From: JABFRG01 sp038210445
Lineage (GTDB): Bacteria > Myxococcota_A > Polyangia > Polyangiales > Polyangiaceae
Assembly: GCA_038210445.1 (NCBI GenBank)
Contig: JBBQWQ010000001.1
Location: 1 to 64,000, forward strand
Length of the DNA stretch: 64,000 nucleotides
Direction: 5' to 3'
Made by a program: the position numbers and the translations under genes
Notes under the pieces: generated by a model
Told to the model about the DNA's origin: nothing
Seen by the model: only the letters and a program-made list of their open reading frames with translations
Database searches by the model: none
Shown: positions 52,208 through 61,371 of the stretch, one piece after another
Position numbering within the stretch: position 1 is the stretch's first letter
Layout of the letters: every line of letters begins with the position of its first letter

Positions 52208-53769
52208 GAGGCACCTCGCTCGGCGAGAAGCACGCCCTGCGAAGCCTGCGGAGCCTGCGGAGCCTGCGGCGGAGAATCCGGCCGCGGCGGGTAGAGCATG
52301 AAGGCCACACGGGTCACCGCGTCGTCCAGGTAGAAGCCCGCATACGCTGCCGGGTAGAGCCCGCGCGCCAGGCGCCCCGCCGGCCTTCGGGCGATGATCC
52401 ACTGGACCACCGTCGACGCACCGAAGCCGAGCACCACCAATCCGCGCAGGAGCGCCGGCGCCGTCGGGCCGTCTGCCACCAGCACATGGAAGAGCCCATG
52501 GGCGACCAGGTACAGCGCCGCCAGGCCCAGGCCCATCGCCAGCGTCGCAAGCCGCACCGCGGCGGCGCCCGGGGTCAACGTCCGGAGGTAAAGCGGCGCC
52601 AGCGCCAACGCCACCAGGAGCAGGGGCGTCTCCGCGCCAGGCAGCACCAGCGCTCGCAGCCCCAGCGCTGGCGCTAGGAGCGTGTATACTGCACCAAGAG
52701 TGACCACCGAGAGGGCAGCCGCCAGCCCGTTGCGCGCGAGGCCGGCCGGCGAGCGCACCGGCCCCATCGCCGCCCTGCGGTGGGCCTCGACCGCGCGCCC
52801 GGACGCCAGGAAGGCGTGCGCCTTGTACAGCGAGTGCGCGACCAGGTGCAGGAGCGCCAGCGAGTACGCGCCCAGCCCGCACTCCACCAGCATGAAGCCC
52901 ATTTGCGCGCAGGTAGACCAGGCGAGCGACACCTTCACGCTGATGCGGGTGGTCATCACCAAACCCGCTCCCAGGGCGGTCAATGTACCCACGCAAACCA
53001 GCAGCACGCGGGCCCACTCCAGGTGCGCCATCAGGCCCGCCAGGCGTATGACCACGAAGCCCCCGATGTTCACCACGCCAGCGTGGAGCAGCGCCGAGAC
53101 CGGCGTTGGCGCTTCCATGACCTGGATGAGCCACCCGTGGAAGGGGAGCTGCGCCGACCGCAGCGCCACCGCCAATACCAGCAGCACCCCGGCCACTTGC
53201 GCGCTGGCCGGCACGCGTTCTGCGGCCCCCAGCCGTGCGCCCAACGTTTCGATGTCGAGGGTTCCGAACCTCTCCCACAGGATGGCCACCGCAGCGTACA
53301 GCGCGACATCGGCCACGCGGCTCGCCAAGAACTTCTTGTGCGCCACCACCCGCGCCTCCGGACGGTCACCGTAGAACAACAAGAGCTGGTGGAGCGCGAC
53401 GCTGGTGGCGGTCCAGGCCACGGCCAGCAGCAAAAGGTTCTTGCTCCCCACCAGCAGGGTCGCCGCGCTCACCGTGGCGAGAAACCAGCGGACGAAGCCC
53501 CGTTGGCCCGCCTCGCCGTCGAGGTAGCGGCGCGAGAACCGCAGGATGATGGCCGCGATGGTGGTCACCAGCAAGAGAACTACCAGCGCCGGAAGGTCGG
53601 CTCGGCTTGCGACCAGCCCTTGCAGGGCCGCCACGCCGATGTTGGCGAACGCCGTCCACAGACCCACGTCCCAAGCGCGCCGGGTCGATATCCGCTGCGA
53701 ACCCGCCAGCGTTGCCGCCACGGCGTACACCAGCGGTACCGCCCACCATCCGAAGCCCGTGTTCCACAT
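52204..53769 (-). CDS. dabB: DabB, NuoL-like membrane subunit of the DAB complex
   Basis: 521 residues with about 13 hydrophobic segments of the proton-antiporter (NuoL/MrpA) family. The antiporter core includes 'VALRSAQLPFHGWLIQVMEAPTPVSALLHAGVVNIGGFV', with the conserved HGW and HAG motifs, and 'HLVAHSLYKAHAFLASG' with the key Lys/His. It is expected to couple an ion gradient to CO2 capture by DabA. The C-terminus has a 'PQAPQAPQA' tail encoded by a 9-bp repeat. First gene of the dabB-dabA operon, divergent from a LysR gene. Confidence 0.9.
   Translation of the reverse strand: MWNTGFGWWAVPLVYAVAATLAGSQRISTRRAWDVGLWTAFANIGVAALQGLVASRADLPALVVLLLVTTIAAIILRFSRRYLDGEAGQRGFVRWFLATVSAATLLVGSKNLLLLAVAWTATSVALHQLLLFYGDRPEARVVAHKKFLASRVADVALYAAVAILWERFGTLDIETLGARLGAAERVPASAQVAGVLLVLAVALRSAQLPFHGWLIQVMEAPTPVSALLHAGVVNIGGFVVIRLAGLMAHLEWARVLLVCVGTLTALGAGLVMTTRISVKVSLAWSTCAQMGFMLVECGLGAYSLALLHLVAHSLYKAHAFLASGRAVEAHRRAAMGPVRSPAGLARNGLAAALSVVTLGAVYTLLAPALGLRALVLPGAETPLLLVALALAPLYLRTLTPGAAAVRLATLAMGLGLAALYLVAHGLFHVLVADGPTAPALLRGLVVLGFGASTVVQWIIARRPAGRLARGLYPAAYAGFYLDDAVTRVAFMLYPPRPDSPPQAPQAPQASQGVLLAERGAS
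52243..52269. repeat. Three tandem copies of the 9-mer AGCCTGCGG inside dabB
   Basis: Perfect in-frame 9-bp repeat in the extreme 3' end of dabB, encoding the Pro-Gln-Ala tail. In-frame units allow length change without frameshift. Confidence 0.8.
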
Positions 53770-53798
53770 ACGCTTGTTCTACGGCGCGCCCCACGTTC

Positions 53799-53843
53799 TG
53801 TATAACGGATAGAATCTATCAATACGTTCGCTATAATAGATGA
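53799..53843. promoter_or_regulatory. AT-rich divergent promoter/operator of dabB and the LysR gene
   Basis: In an otherwise GC-rich region this stretch holds a near-perfect palindrome GATAG-AAT-CTATC (53808-53820) and a second pair ATCTAT...ATAGAT (53814-53819 and 53836-53841), as expected for LysR half-sites. TATAAT at 53832-53837 is a consensus -10 just 6 bases before the LysR ATG, implying a leaderless or nearly leaderless transcript. On the other strand TATACA (53804-53799) lies about 30 bases upstream of dabB. Confidence 0.65.
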
Positions 53844-54752
53844 ATGGACCCCGTCGTCTCGCGCATCAACTACCACCACCTGCACTACTTCTGGGCCGTG
53901 GCCAAGGAGGGCAACCTCACCCGCGCCGCGCGCCGGCTGGGCGTAGCGCAGTCGGCGCTCTCCTCGCAGATCCAGAAGCTCGAAGAGCAGATGGGCCAGG
54001 CGCTGTTCACGCGTCAGGGGCGCGCCTTGGTCATCACCGAAGCGGGCCGCATCGCGCTCGAGTACGCCGAGACCATCGTGCGCACCGGCAACGAGCTGGT
54101 AGCAACGCTCCGCGAGGGACGTCCGCGTGAGCGTCAGGCCCTGCGGGTGGGCGCCACCGCCACGCTCTCGCGGAACTTCCAACGCGGCTTCCTCTCGCCG
54201 CTGTTCGGCCGCACCGATGTCGTTCTGGTGCTGCAATCAGGCTCGTTTCGCGAGCTCTTGCCCCGCCTCGAGGCGCACTCGCTCGACGTGGTCCTGGCCA
54301 ATCGAAGGGTGCACGAAGACGAAGAGAACGCCTGGAGCTGTCGGCGCATCGCCCGGCAGCAGGTGAGCCTGGTCGGCCCCAAGCGTCGTCGTCGCTTTCG
54401 CTTTCCCGACGATCTCGGGGGCCTTCCGCTGCTCTTGCCGAGCCGCGACAGCGAGATTCGCGCGGCCTTCGACGTGCTCTGCGAGCATCACGGGATTCGT
54501 CCGACTATCGCCGGCGAGGTCGACGACATGGCCATGCTCCGCGTGCTCTCGCGCACCACGGGCGCCGCGACGCTGGTGCCGGCCGTGGTGGTGCAAGACG
54601 AGCTTCGTGCGGGCGAGCTGCAAGAGTACTGCGTGCTGCCCAACCTGTTCGAAGAGTTCTACGCCATCACCGTGCGGCGCCAGTACCAGCACCCGCTGCT
54701 TCGCCCGCTCCTCCAGCGCGAGAGCGCCGACGTGCTCTCCATCGAAGAGTGA
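53844..54752 (+). CDS. LysR-family (NhaR-like) regulator, divergent from dabBA
   Basis: 302 residues from ATG 53844. The N-terminus 'INYHHLHYFWAVAKEGNLTRAARRLGVAQSALSSQIQKLEEQMGQALFTRQGRALVITEAG' region is the NhaR-type helix-turn-helix, a group often found next to dab genes. The effector domain contains 'VLVLQSGSFRELLPRLEAHSLDVVLANRR' and 'DDMAMLRVLSRTTGAATLVPAVVV'. It probably senses a metabolic or carbon-status signal and controls dabBA and itself. No ribosome binding site is present, in keeping with the overlapping -10 element. Confidence 0.88.
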   Translation: MDPVVSRINYHHLHYFWAVAKEGNLTRAARRLGVAQSALSSQIQKLEEQMGQALFTRQGRALVITEAGRIALEYAETIVRTGNELVATLREGRPRERQALRVGATATLSRNFQRGFLSPLFGRTDVVLVLQSGSFRELLPRLEAHSLDVVLANRRVHEDEENAWSCRRIARQQVSLVGPKRRRRFRFPDDLGGLPLLLPSRDSEIRAAFDVLCEHHGIRPTIAGEVDDMAMLRVLSRTTGAATLVPAVVVQDELRAGELQEYCVLPNLFEEFYAITVRRQYQHPLLRPLLQRESADVLSIEE

Positions 54753-55258
54753 GCCGGGGACACTTCACCGAGAAGGCGCGGTTCCCAACGGCCTCGACAT
54801 TCACGTGTAGGCGGGCGCCGTGGGCTGGAACGGCGGGAAGGGCGACGGGTGGGTGGTATCGCGCGTAACGTTCAACGACGCCTTCGGCGCCGAGCCCAAC
54901 CTCGAATGGCAGAGCCGCGGACCCATCGGCGAGGGCCTCACCCGCGCGCCGGGCAGCAGGCGGTCGGCAATCCGTTCCTGGTGAAGAGGCGTCGTGCAGT
55001 CGAGCCGTGAACGCAACCTGCGTCTCTCTCGGCAATGTTCCACCTTGTGCGCGCGCCTCGGCAACGGCTGCTGAAGAGTCGCTACGGTCTGGTCCGGTCC
55101 CCCCCGCGACCTCGTGGACGCGCGTCGGTGATCTGGCCGATTCCGTAGAACCAACCTTGCATGGGCGCGCATCGCGCCGCCCTGCCGGGCCACCGTTTCC
55201 CCGTGACAGCCCAGGCTCGTTGAGGCTTCATGATGGTGTGCCGACATCATCGGGTAAA
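54753..55258. other. Intergenic region with a possible gene remnant and a degenerate GTGAGAA box
   Basis: 54768-54786 reads CCGAGAAGGCGCGGTTCCC, two mismatches from the box consensus, but it is not close to a start codon. From 54811 a plus-strand frame encodes 'GWNGGKGDGWVVSRVTF' and 'NDAFGAEPNLEWQSRGP', protein-like and GC3-rich, but it is preceded by an in-frame TAG at 54808 and has no start, so it may be a decayed gene. The rest holds nothing I can support. Confidence 0.35.
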
Positions 55259-55801
55259 ATGGCAAAGCGAGCCCAAGCGCCGGCGTGGAAGTACCGCTTC
55301 GAAGCGCCCATCGAGATGATCGACTATGGCCGCATGGTGTACTGGGCCGTATTCCTACCTCCTGCGCTGGCCAAGCTCGCGGCGTTCGACGGAGGCCGCC
55401 CGCTGCGTATGCGGGGGGTCGTGGGTGGGCCGAAGGGCATCGAGGTCGCCCTTGCGTGGCAGCGAAAGGGTGGAAGGCGGTACATCCTGGTCTCGCAGGC
55501 GCTCGCGCGCGCGATCAAGGTCTCGGCGGGCAGCTCGGTGCAGGTCGCTTTCGACCTGGTGAGCGCAGACCACGTCGTCGTTCCCGACGAGCTCGCGGAG
55601 GCGATGCGCCAGGAGCCAGGATGGCGCGCACTCTGGCGCAAGCTATCGCCAGGCGAGCAGCGCGGCGCCGCACATCGGGTAGCCTCGGCGCGAACCGCGC
55701 CGGTTCGCGCCGATCGCGCCATCGCCATCTTTCGGGCCCTGGAAGATGGACAGTCGCCCTTGCCGACCCGCCCACCCCCCGGAGTAGGGCCGCGGAGCTA
55801 A
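55259..55801 (+). CDS. DUF1905/YdeI (OmdA)-like protein
   Basis: 180 residues from ATG 55259. An N-terminal DUF1905 beta-barrel-like domain ('KYRFEAPIEMIDYGRMVYWAVFLPPAL', 'MRGVVGGPKGIEVALAWQRKGGRRYILVSQALARAIKVSAGSSVQVAF') is followed by a short bacteriocin-protection/YdeI-type helical tail ('VPDELAEAMRQEPGWRALWRKLSPGEQRG'). It is cytoplasmic. The family is linked to bacteriocin tolerance in some bacteria, but the mechanism is unclear. It is convergent with the surface lipoprotein operon. Confidence 0.75.
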   Translation: MAKRAQAPAWKYRFEAPIEMIDYGRMVYWAVFLPPALAKLAAFDGGRPLRMRGVVGGPKGIEVALAWQRKGGRRYILVSQALARAIKVSAGSSVQVAFDLVSADHVVVPDELAEAMRQEPGWRALWRKLSPGEQRGAAHRVASARTAPVRADRAIAIFRALEDGQSPLPTRPPPGVGPRS

Positions 55802-55811
55802 GGGCGCAGGT

Positions 55812-57596
55812 TCAGCGGACCGGGAACTTCACCGACGAGAGCGGCCGACTTCCCTGGCCTGCCGGATACCCATAGCTCGAGTCTTGGCCCCAGCCCCACA
55901 CGTTGACTGTGAACGGGCCATCGCTACGGGCGTGCTGTGAACCGTAGCCGCACGGTGCAATCGGTTGACCTCCGCGCGAGACGTCGAGCCACAGGTACTC
56001 GAAGTCGGGGGCACCTTCGATGGGTTGCCACCCGGTGAGCACGCCCTTGCAGTCGAGCGTCACGTCGCGAAACTCTCCGCGCTCGCGCCTTCGTACGAAG
56101 GTGAGCGAGCTCTCGGGAAAGGTGTAGTCCACATAGAACTGGTAGTCGTCGAGGTACTGCTCGGCGGCGACCGAGTTCACGAACTCGGGGTCGCCGCTGC
56201 CACGAACATAGGTCGACCCGGTCATGTAATTGGCCATATAAAACGGGTGATCAGCGTCCTGGCTCTCGACGGTGAAGATGTCGGTCGACATGAACGTGAA
56301 CAGCTCCCCTGGCCCCAAGGTGTCGGGCGCTCCCAACGGGCGCCGGGGATGGTAGGTGAGCGTGGTGCCCTTCGCCGCGCCGATGACGCGGTAAGGAATC
56401 GACTCGGGATTGCGCTCGGTGGTGGAGCCGAGCAGCAGCCCGAGCCGGCTCCGGTAGGGCACCGCAGCGTACTGCCGCCCCCACTGCGAGAGCGGCGGGG
56501 TTTGCTGGTGCCCTGTCTCGCAGTAGGCGAATCCGTCGGGCGCGGCGAAGCAGGTGTTGCCGCCGAACAACGCGACCGGCTTGGTCGACTCCATGGCGCT
56601 TCCGATGACGTCGGCCACCTGCGAGATCTGCAGCACCTGCCCTCGCGCCAACTTGTAGGTGCGCACCGACCCGGCGCCCACTCCGACTACGCCCACCCCG
56701 TCGGCGATGTCCACCGAAGGGCGAATGGCCACTTCGGTATCGTCCTCGGTGGCCACCACCTGCACGAACGGACGACTTTGCGCACTCGGATCGCCGTCGA
56801 TGGCGGGCCAGGCGGTGATGAATACATAGTTGGTTGCCAGCGAGCCCTCGGGCAGCAGGAGCGTCGCCGAGGGGAGAAAGCTCTGGAAGCCGCCGTACGG
56901 GAACATGCTGTATGCGCTGATGGGCAGCGATGTCTTTAGGTGAAATGCCTTCGAGAGCCCGGTCCGGTGGGCAGTCGGGTCGACCTTGATGGCGGGCTCC
57001 ACCTCGGAGGGGCACGGTACGAAGAGCTTCCCCTCGCCGAAGTCGGCAGCGGTGCCCTTGCGCCCGGAGAGAAACACCACGGCCACCTGACCCGGGGGGA
57101 GCTTTCCGTCGAGTCGCTCGTACACCGGACCCTTGTTGCCCAGGGTCACGCGGTACACCGAGCGCGCGATGTCGAGCGGCGCGCCCCCGAAGTCGGCTTC
57201 GATGCTGGCCGGTTCGCTCCACGCGTTGGCCACCACCGCCGCGAAGCATGACCCTTCGACGTCGTTTCGGTAGGGGTCCGGCGGAAGCGTCCAGAAGGAG
57301 CAGCCGATGGACCCTTTGGAAAGCGTCGAGGCGGCGCAAGCCTCCAGGCATTGCCCATCGCCGCACGCCATTCCCGTTTCACATTGTTTGACCACGGTGC
57401 CGTCGCACTCGCGCACGACGCTCCGCAAGTCGCGCGAGCACCGGGTGCCGCAGGCAACGTCGGGTAGGCTGGCGTCGGGGCCCAGCAACACTGGGTCGAG
57501 CCTGAAGCCGTCGCCGCCGGTGGAGCAGGCGGCCACCAGGCTGGCCAATGCCGAGGCAGAGAATGCGAAGGTGAGGATATAACGCATGGGGTTCAT
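55812..57596 (-). CDS. IgGFc-binding-protein-like lipoprotein
   Basis: 594 residues from ATG 57596 (ATG 57587 is an alternative). Lipobox VAAC-STG. A Cys-rich N-terminal module ('CGTRCSRDLRSVVRECDGTVVKQC') precedes a large domain of the IgGFc-binding type ('NYVFITAWPAIDGDP', 'VQVVATEDDTEVAIRPSVDI', 'YKLARGQVLQISQVADVIGSAMESTKPVALFGGNTCF', 'FYMANYMTGS'). Such domains occur in bacterial surface proteins of uncertain ligand. Last gene of a four-gene unit starting at 61294; the gap from the previous gene is 11 bp. Confidence 0.82.
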   Translation of the reverse strand: MNPMRYILTFAFSASALASLVAACSTGGDGFRLDPVLLGPDASLPDVACGTRCSRDLRSVVRECDGTVVKQCETGMACGDGQCLEACAASTLSKGSIGCSFWTLPPDPYRNDVEGSCFAAVVANAWSEPASIEADFGGAPLDIARSVYRVTLGNKGPVYERLDGKLPPGQVAVVFLSGRKGTAADFGEGKLFVPCPSEVEPAIKVDPTAHRTGLSKAFHLKTSLPISAYSMFPYGGFQSFLPSATLLLPEGSLATNYVFITAWPAIDGDPSAQSRPFVQVVATEDDTEVAIRPSVDIADGVGVVGVGAGSVRTYKLARGQVLQISQVADVIGSAMESTKPVALFGGNTCFAAPDGFAYCETGHQQTPPLSQWGRQYAAVPYRSRLGLLLGSTTERNPESIPYRVIGAAKGTTLTYHPRRPLGAPDTLGPGELFTFMSTDIFTVESQDADHPFYMANYMTGSTYVRGSGDPEFVNSVAAEQYLDDYQFYVDYTFPESSLTFVRRRERGEFRDVTLDCKGVLTGWQPIEGAPDFEYLWLDVSRGGQPIAPCGYGSQHARSDGPFTVNVWGWGQDSSYGYPAGQGSRPLSSVKFPVR

Positions 57597-57607
57597 CGAG
57601 CTCTCGA

Positions 57608-58795
57608 TCAAGGTGCCAGATGGCGGTGAAGGGCGATGCCGTCGCCGACGATCCATGCCTCGGTTCCGGCCGCGCTGCGCGTCCCAGAGACAGCGAACAA
57701 GTGACGGGCGATGGGCACGTTGGTGACGGTCAGCCGGGCGGCGCGCCACTTGGCGCCGTCCCACTCCTGCGCCAGGCCGTCCTCACCCACCGACCAGCCC
57801 AGCCGCGCCGAGCTCATCCAGACTCCGCGTTGGCGGGAGCAGACGCCGCTCTTGGACCACATCACCTGGGCGTCGGCGCCGGCATCCGCCGGAACCAAAC
57901 CCGTTACTTGGCACCCGTCCGGGAAGAGGTTGCCCACCATCACCACGCTGTTGTCGGGCGTGACCGAGCCTCCCGAGATGGTGGGCGGAAAGATTCCGAC
58001 GTTGATTCCCGACCACTTCGCCCCGCCATCGGGCGAAGTACCATATCGAATTACCCGCGATAGGTCGTATTCGCAGACCGCCCCGGTATCTAGGCAGGGA
58101 TTGGGACCTACCAGCCAAACGTTGTTCGGGTCGGTGCCCCACACCCGGTAGAGCCCGGTGAGGCCGCCGGTGAGCGCCGGGGGGATCGGCGTGCGCACGA
58201 AGGAGAAGCCGGCCGTTCCCGGAGTGCCGCGGGAACGCAGGGCTCCTTCGACGCCGACCACCCACAGCTGCCCCGGCGCCGCCGCCCATACCGACTGCAA
58301 GTTCGCAGTGGTTCCGCTCGGCGTGGAAACCCAGCTCACGGTGCTTCCGACGACCGTGCGCCGCAGCACCACCCCCGCGTCGCCCACCGCCCAGAGATCG
58401 CTTCCGGAGGTGCCGCCGACGGAGCGGAGCGCCACCGGCGCCCGATGCTCCAGGCCCCAGGCGCCGGCGGAGAACCGCAAAATCTGGCCCGATTCGGCCA
58501 CCGCCCAGGCTTCTTCGCCGAGCACGCGCACGTCGCGCAGCGAAAGCGGGGCACCGGCGTCGCCCGCCGGTAGCGCGGTATGACACCACCCGTCGAGCGA
58601 GCACGTCGCGGGCGGTCCGGCCTCGATGGCGCCGTCGCCCTGCGCCTCCAGCGGCCCATCCACCGGAGCATCGAATCCCGCCTCCAGCTGCGTGTTGACG
58701 GGAGGCGGCGTGAGCTCGTCGGTGCTGCTGCACGACGCCATCGCCAACAGGAAGAAACCGCCGCTGCATGCGGCACCCAGGGCTACGTTTCGCAT
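57608..58795 (-). CDS. Beta-propeller lipoprotein (BNR/Kelch-like)
   Basis: 395 residues from ATG 58795, four bases after the stop of the previous gene. Lipobox MASC-SST. Repeats of the form 'LRSVGGTSGSDLWAVGDAGVVLR', 'LQSVWAAAPGQLWVVGVEGALR' and 'GLYRVWGTDPNNVWLVG' are propeller blades with the 'W-G-x-x-x-x-D-x-W-x-V-G' signature common in myxobacterial surface proteins. Extra cysteines ('CSLDGWCH', 'CLDTGAVCEY') may stabilise loops. It is structurally related to the protein encoded next to it, which suggests tandem duplication. Confidence 0.8.
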   Translation of the reverse strand: MRNVALGAACSGGFFLLAMASCSSTDELTPPPVNTQLEAGFDAPVDGPLEAQGDGAIEAGPPATCSLDGWCHTALPAGDAGAPLSLRDVRVLGEEAWAVAESGQILRFSAGAWGLEHRAPVALRSVGGTSGSDLWAVGDAGVVLRRTVVGSTVSWVSTPSGTTANLQSVWAAAPGQLWVVGVEGALRSRGTPGTAGFSFVRTPIPPALTGGLTGLYRVWGTDPNNVWLVGPNPCLDTGAVCEYDLSRVIRYGTSPDGGAKWSGINVGIFPPTISGGSVTPDNSVVMVGNLFPDGCQVTGLVPADAGADAQVMWSKSGVCSRQRGVWMSSARLGWSVGEDGLAQEWDGAKWRAARLTVTNVPIARHLFAVSGTRSAAGTEAWIVGDGIALHRHLAP

Positions 58796-58799
58796 GAGC

Positions 58800-60074
58800 T
58801 CAACCTTTCCGCGGGCGCCGCAGCAGGGCGCCGTCTCCAACGATCCAAACGTCGCCACCCGCGGTGCCCCACACGCCGAACAGGTCGATATCTCCCCTTC
58901 GGTCGTCGACGGGCTGCCGAACCCAGGTGAGCCCGTCGTAGTGAAACACCGTGCTGCCGCTCCCCACGACCCAGATGTCGCTAGGGCCCGAACCCCAGAT
59001 GGCTTGCAGGTTCTCCTTGGTGCCGAGCTCCACCGCAGTGGAGGTATAGCCGTCGGAGCGGAGCAGCGTACCGCGGTCGCCGACCACCAAGAAGCTGCTG
59101 GTCGAGGTGCCCCAGATGGCCGTGAGGTTGGCCTTGGTTCCGGTGGGAATGTTCGACCAGTACACCTCGCTTCCGTCGCCACCCGGCGTCATACCGCCCA
59201 CGCGGCGGAGCGCGCCGCCCTCGCCGACCACTACCAAGTCGGAGACCGACGAGCCCCAAACGCCGCGCACGTTCATATCGTAGCAGTCGGCTTTGCGGCC
59301 ACCCGACGAGGTATCGTCGCGACACTCGAGCGGCCGCCACAGCGAACCGGCCGCCCCGCCGTCGGCTTTTCCGGCATCGGCGCGGCCCGCGTCGGGTGCC
59401 GGCTCCAGCGAGCGCAAGCTGATGGTATATTCGTAGAACTCGGTCTGCTGAGGATTGGTATAGCGAAAACCCCGAAGCGCTTCGCCCACCGCCACCACTT
59501 TTCCGCGGCCCTCGCCCCAGATGGACCACACGCGCCCCTCGTAGATTCCCCCCTTGTTTTCTTCCTCCGAGGTCCAGCCCGCGGGCATGTAGCTGGCGCC
59601 GCCGTCGGCCCAGCCGGAGGTGTGAAAGAGTCGCCGACTCGTGCTCGCGAGGTAGACGTCGGTGCTCGAGCTACCCCATATCGTGAAGATGGCATTCGGA
59701 ATGCCGAGCGAAGAGGCCTTCCAGGCCGTGCCATCGAAGTGGGCCACCGTTCCGCGGGCGCCGGCGGCCCATACGTCGTTCGCGGCCGAGCCCCAGATCG
59801 CATAGAGCGCAGCGCGCGAATCCAGGTTTACTTCAACCGGACAGATGTCCGACGAGCACGGCCGGTTGCCCCCATCGACCGCGGCTGCCTCTGCTGCGTC
59901 GCGCCCTGCATCCTTCGCCGCCGCGTCCCCCTCCTGGGCCTCCGTGGGCTCGCCCTCGGCGCAGGCAACCACCCAGCCAATGGCCGCCACCGAGGCCGAA
60001 AGCTGCGCTACGAGCAGGCCGCGCAGAAGCCGACGGCGCGTCGAAGGCTGCTGCGTTGTCACGGTGGGGCTCAT
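58800..60074 (-). CDS. Beta-propeller lipoprotein with WGSxxxDVW repeats
   Basis: 424 residues from ATG 60074, overlapping the upstream stop (ATGA). The N-terminus has twin Arg-Arg-Arg before a hydrophobic stretch and lipobox VVAC-AEG. Six or seven blades repeat 'AIWGSAANDVWAAGARGTVAHFDG', 'TIWGSSSTDVYLAS', 'VWGSSVSDLVVVGEGGALR', 'AIWGTSTSSFLVVGDRGTLL' and 'AIWGSGPSDIWVVGSG'. It should fold as a rigid surface scaffold or ligand-binding propeller. It is co-transcribed with the Cys-rich protein upstream and the second propeller downstream. Confidence 0.82.
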   Translation of the reverse strand: MSPTVTTQQPSTRRRLLRGLLVAQLSASVAAIGWVVACAEGEPTEAQEGDAAAKDAGRDAAEAAAVDGGNRPCSSDICPVEVNLDSRAALYAIWGSAANDVWAAGARGTVAHFDGTAWKASSLGIPNAIFTIWGSSSTDVYLASTSRRLFHTSGWADGGASYMPAGWTSEEENKGGIYEGRVWSIWGEGRGKVVAVGEALRGFRYTNPQQTEFYEYTISLRSLEPAPDAGRADAGKADGGAAGSLWRPLECRDDTSSGGRKADCYDMNVRGVWGSSVSDLVVVGEGGALRRVGGMTPGGDGSEVYWSNIPTGTKANLTAIWGTSTSSFLVVGDRGTLLRSDGYTSTAVELGTKENLQAIWGSGPSDIWVVGSGSTVFHYDGLTWVRQPVDDRRGDIDLFGVWGTAGGDVWIVGDGALLRRPRKG

Positions 60075-61294
60075 CGTGTCACCCCGGCTTCGCACTCTTG
60101 GGTGGCGCACTTGCCATCGAGACACAGCTGGCCCGGGGCGCACTTCGCGCCGCATGCGCCGCAATTGTTGGGGTCGAGCTGTACGTTCGATTCACACCCA
60201 TCGGATTCGTCGCGATTGCAGTCGGTCCAGGGCGCCCGGCATTCGAACGAGCACCGCGAGCGTAGGCACTCGAACTGGCCGTGCTTGCCCTCCTCGGTAT
60301 ATGCCAAGTTTGGATTGCGCCCGGGGCAGCGGAAACCGCACGAGCCGCAGTTGGTCGGGTCGGTCTCGAGATTCGCGCAAGTGTAGGTCCCCGCGCCGTG
60401 GCAGGCCTCGAGCCCAGCCCCGCAGATGCACGCGAGGGGCTGCCGGAACGGGCGAACGCAGAGCTGATTGGGCCCACAGGTGACGCCGCAGGCTCCGCAG
60501 TTCTTGGGGTCGTAGAGGTCGCGGTTGACGTCGATCTGCTTCTCGACGTTCACCTCGCAGCCGTCGGCGAGGACTCCATTGCAATCGGCCCAGGGCTCCA
60601 CGCACTTGGGCTTGGGGCACTTGGCGTCTTCGCAGCCGTAGTACATGTGCGGGGGCAGCGGTGGCAAGACGCCAGCGTCGCTGCCGAAGGGAGGCTTGCA
60701 CGCGCGACCGCAGGCGCTGCAGTTCTTATCGTCGCTCTTGAGGTCGACGCACTCACCGTTGCAGTCGGTCTTGCCCGGTGGGCACCCGCAGGCCCCGGCG
60801 ACGCAGCGCACGCCCGCGCCGCACGCCCGACCGCACGCGCCGCAATTCGCCGCATCGGCGTTGAGGTCGGTCTCGCAGCCGTCGTCGACGGTGGCGTTGC
60901 AGTCGGCGAAGCCGGCGTTGGTGCAGGCGGCCCGGCACACGCCCTTTACGCAACTCGTCTGTGCGTTGAGTTGAAGCGCCAACGTGGGGCAGACGTTGCC
61001 GCACGCCCCGCAGTGCTTGCTATCGGAGAGAAGGTCTACCTGACAAGGCAGCCTCGCCTCGCCGAGCGGCGCATCGGGGTCGGCGCAGGTGGCGTAGGGG
61101 GCCGGGCAGTCGGTGCGCGCGCATGCACGGATGGTGGCGTCGAGCGTCGCCGCCTCGCTGGCGTCGCCCTCCGCGGGTGCCACCAGGCCCACCGAGGCGT
61201 CGCGATCTTGAAAGCCGATGGGCTCGGAGGTGCCGCAGGCGCCCAGCAGGACGACGTAACCGAGCGCACCGAGGAGGACGGTTCGACTTTTCAC
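60071..61294 (-). CDS. Cys-rich repeat lipoprotein (NCGACG repeats)
   Basis: 407 residues. Lipobox LGAC-GTS. The protein is built from repeats around 'NCGACGxxC', e.g. 'SKHCGACGNVC', 'AANCGACGRAC', 'DKNCSACGRAC', 'PKNCGACGVTC', 'TNCGSCGFRC', 'NNCGACGAKC', interspersed with 'DCN' and 'DGCE' motifs. More than 40 cysteines imply a long disulfide-bonded rod. Databases often mislabel such myxobacterial proteins. First gene of the four-gene surface operon (61294 to 55812). Confidence 0.82.
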   Translation of the reverse strand: MKSRTVLLGALGYVVLLGACGTSEPIGFQDRDASVGLVAPAEGDASEAATLDATIRACARTDCPAPYATCADPDAPLGEARLPCQVDLLSDSKHCGACGNVCPTLALQLNAQTSCVKGVCRAACTNAGFADCNATVDDGCETDLNADAANCGACGRACGAGVRCVAGACGCPPGKTDCNGECVDLKSDDKNCSACGRACKPPFGSDAGVLPPLPPHMYYGCEDAKCPKPKCVEPWADCNGVLADGCEVNVEKQIDVNRDLYDPKNCGACGVTCGPNQLCVRPFRQPLACICGAGLEACHGAGTYTCANLETDPTNCGSCGFRCPGRNPNLAYTEEGKHGQFECLRSRCSFECRAPWTDCNRDESDGCESNVQLDPNNCGACGAKCAPGQLCLDGKCATQECEAGVTR

Positions 61295-61371
61295 TCCCGT
61301 GACTGATTCTTCGCGCGATTGTCTTCAAACAAAATGCGCATTGGCCACAAATAAGAAGCGGCCCGGCCTGG

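Noticed and set aside
49898..52294. 798-residue plus-strand open frame
   Set aside because: Antisense to dabA, with no recognisable domain, while dabA has its full zinc site.
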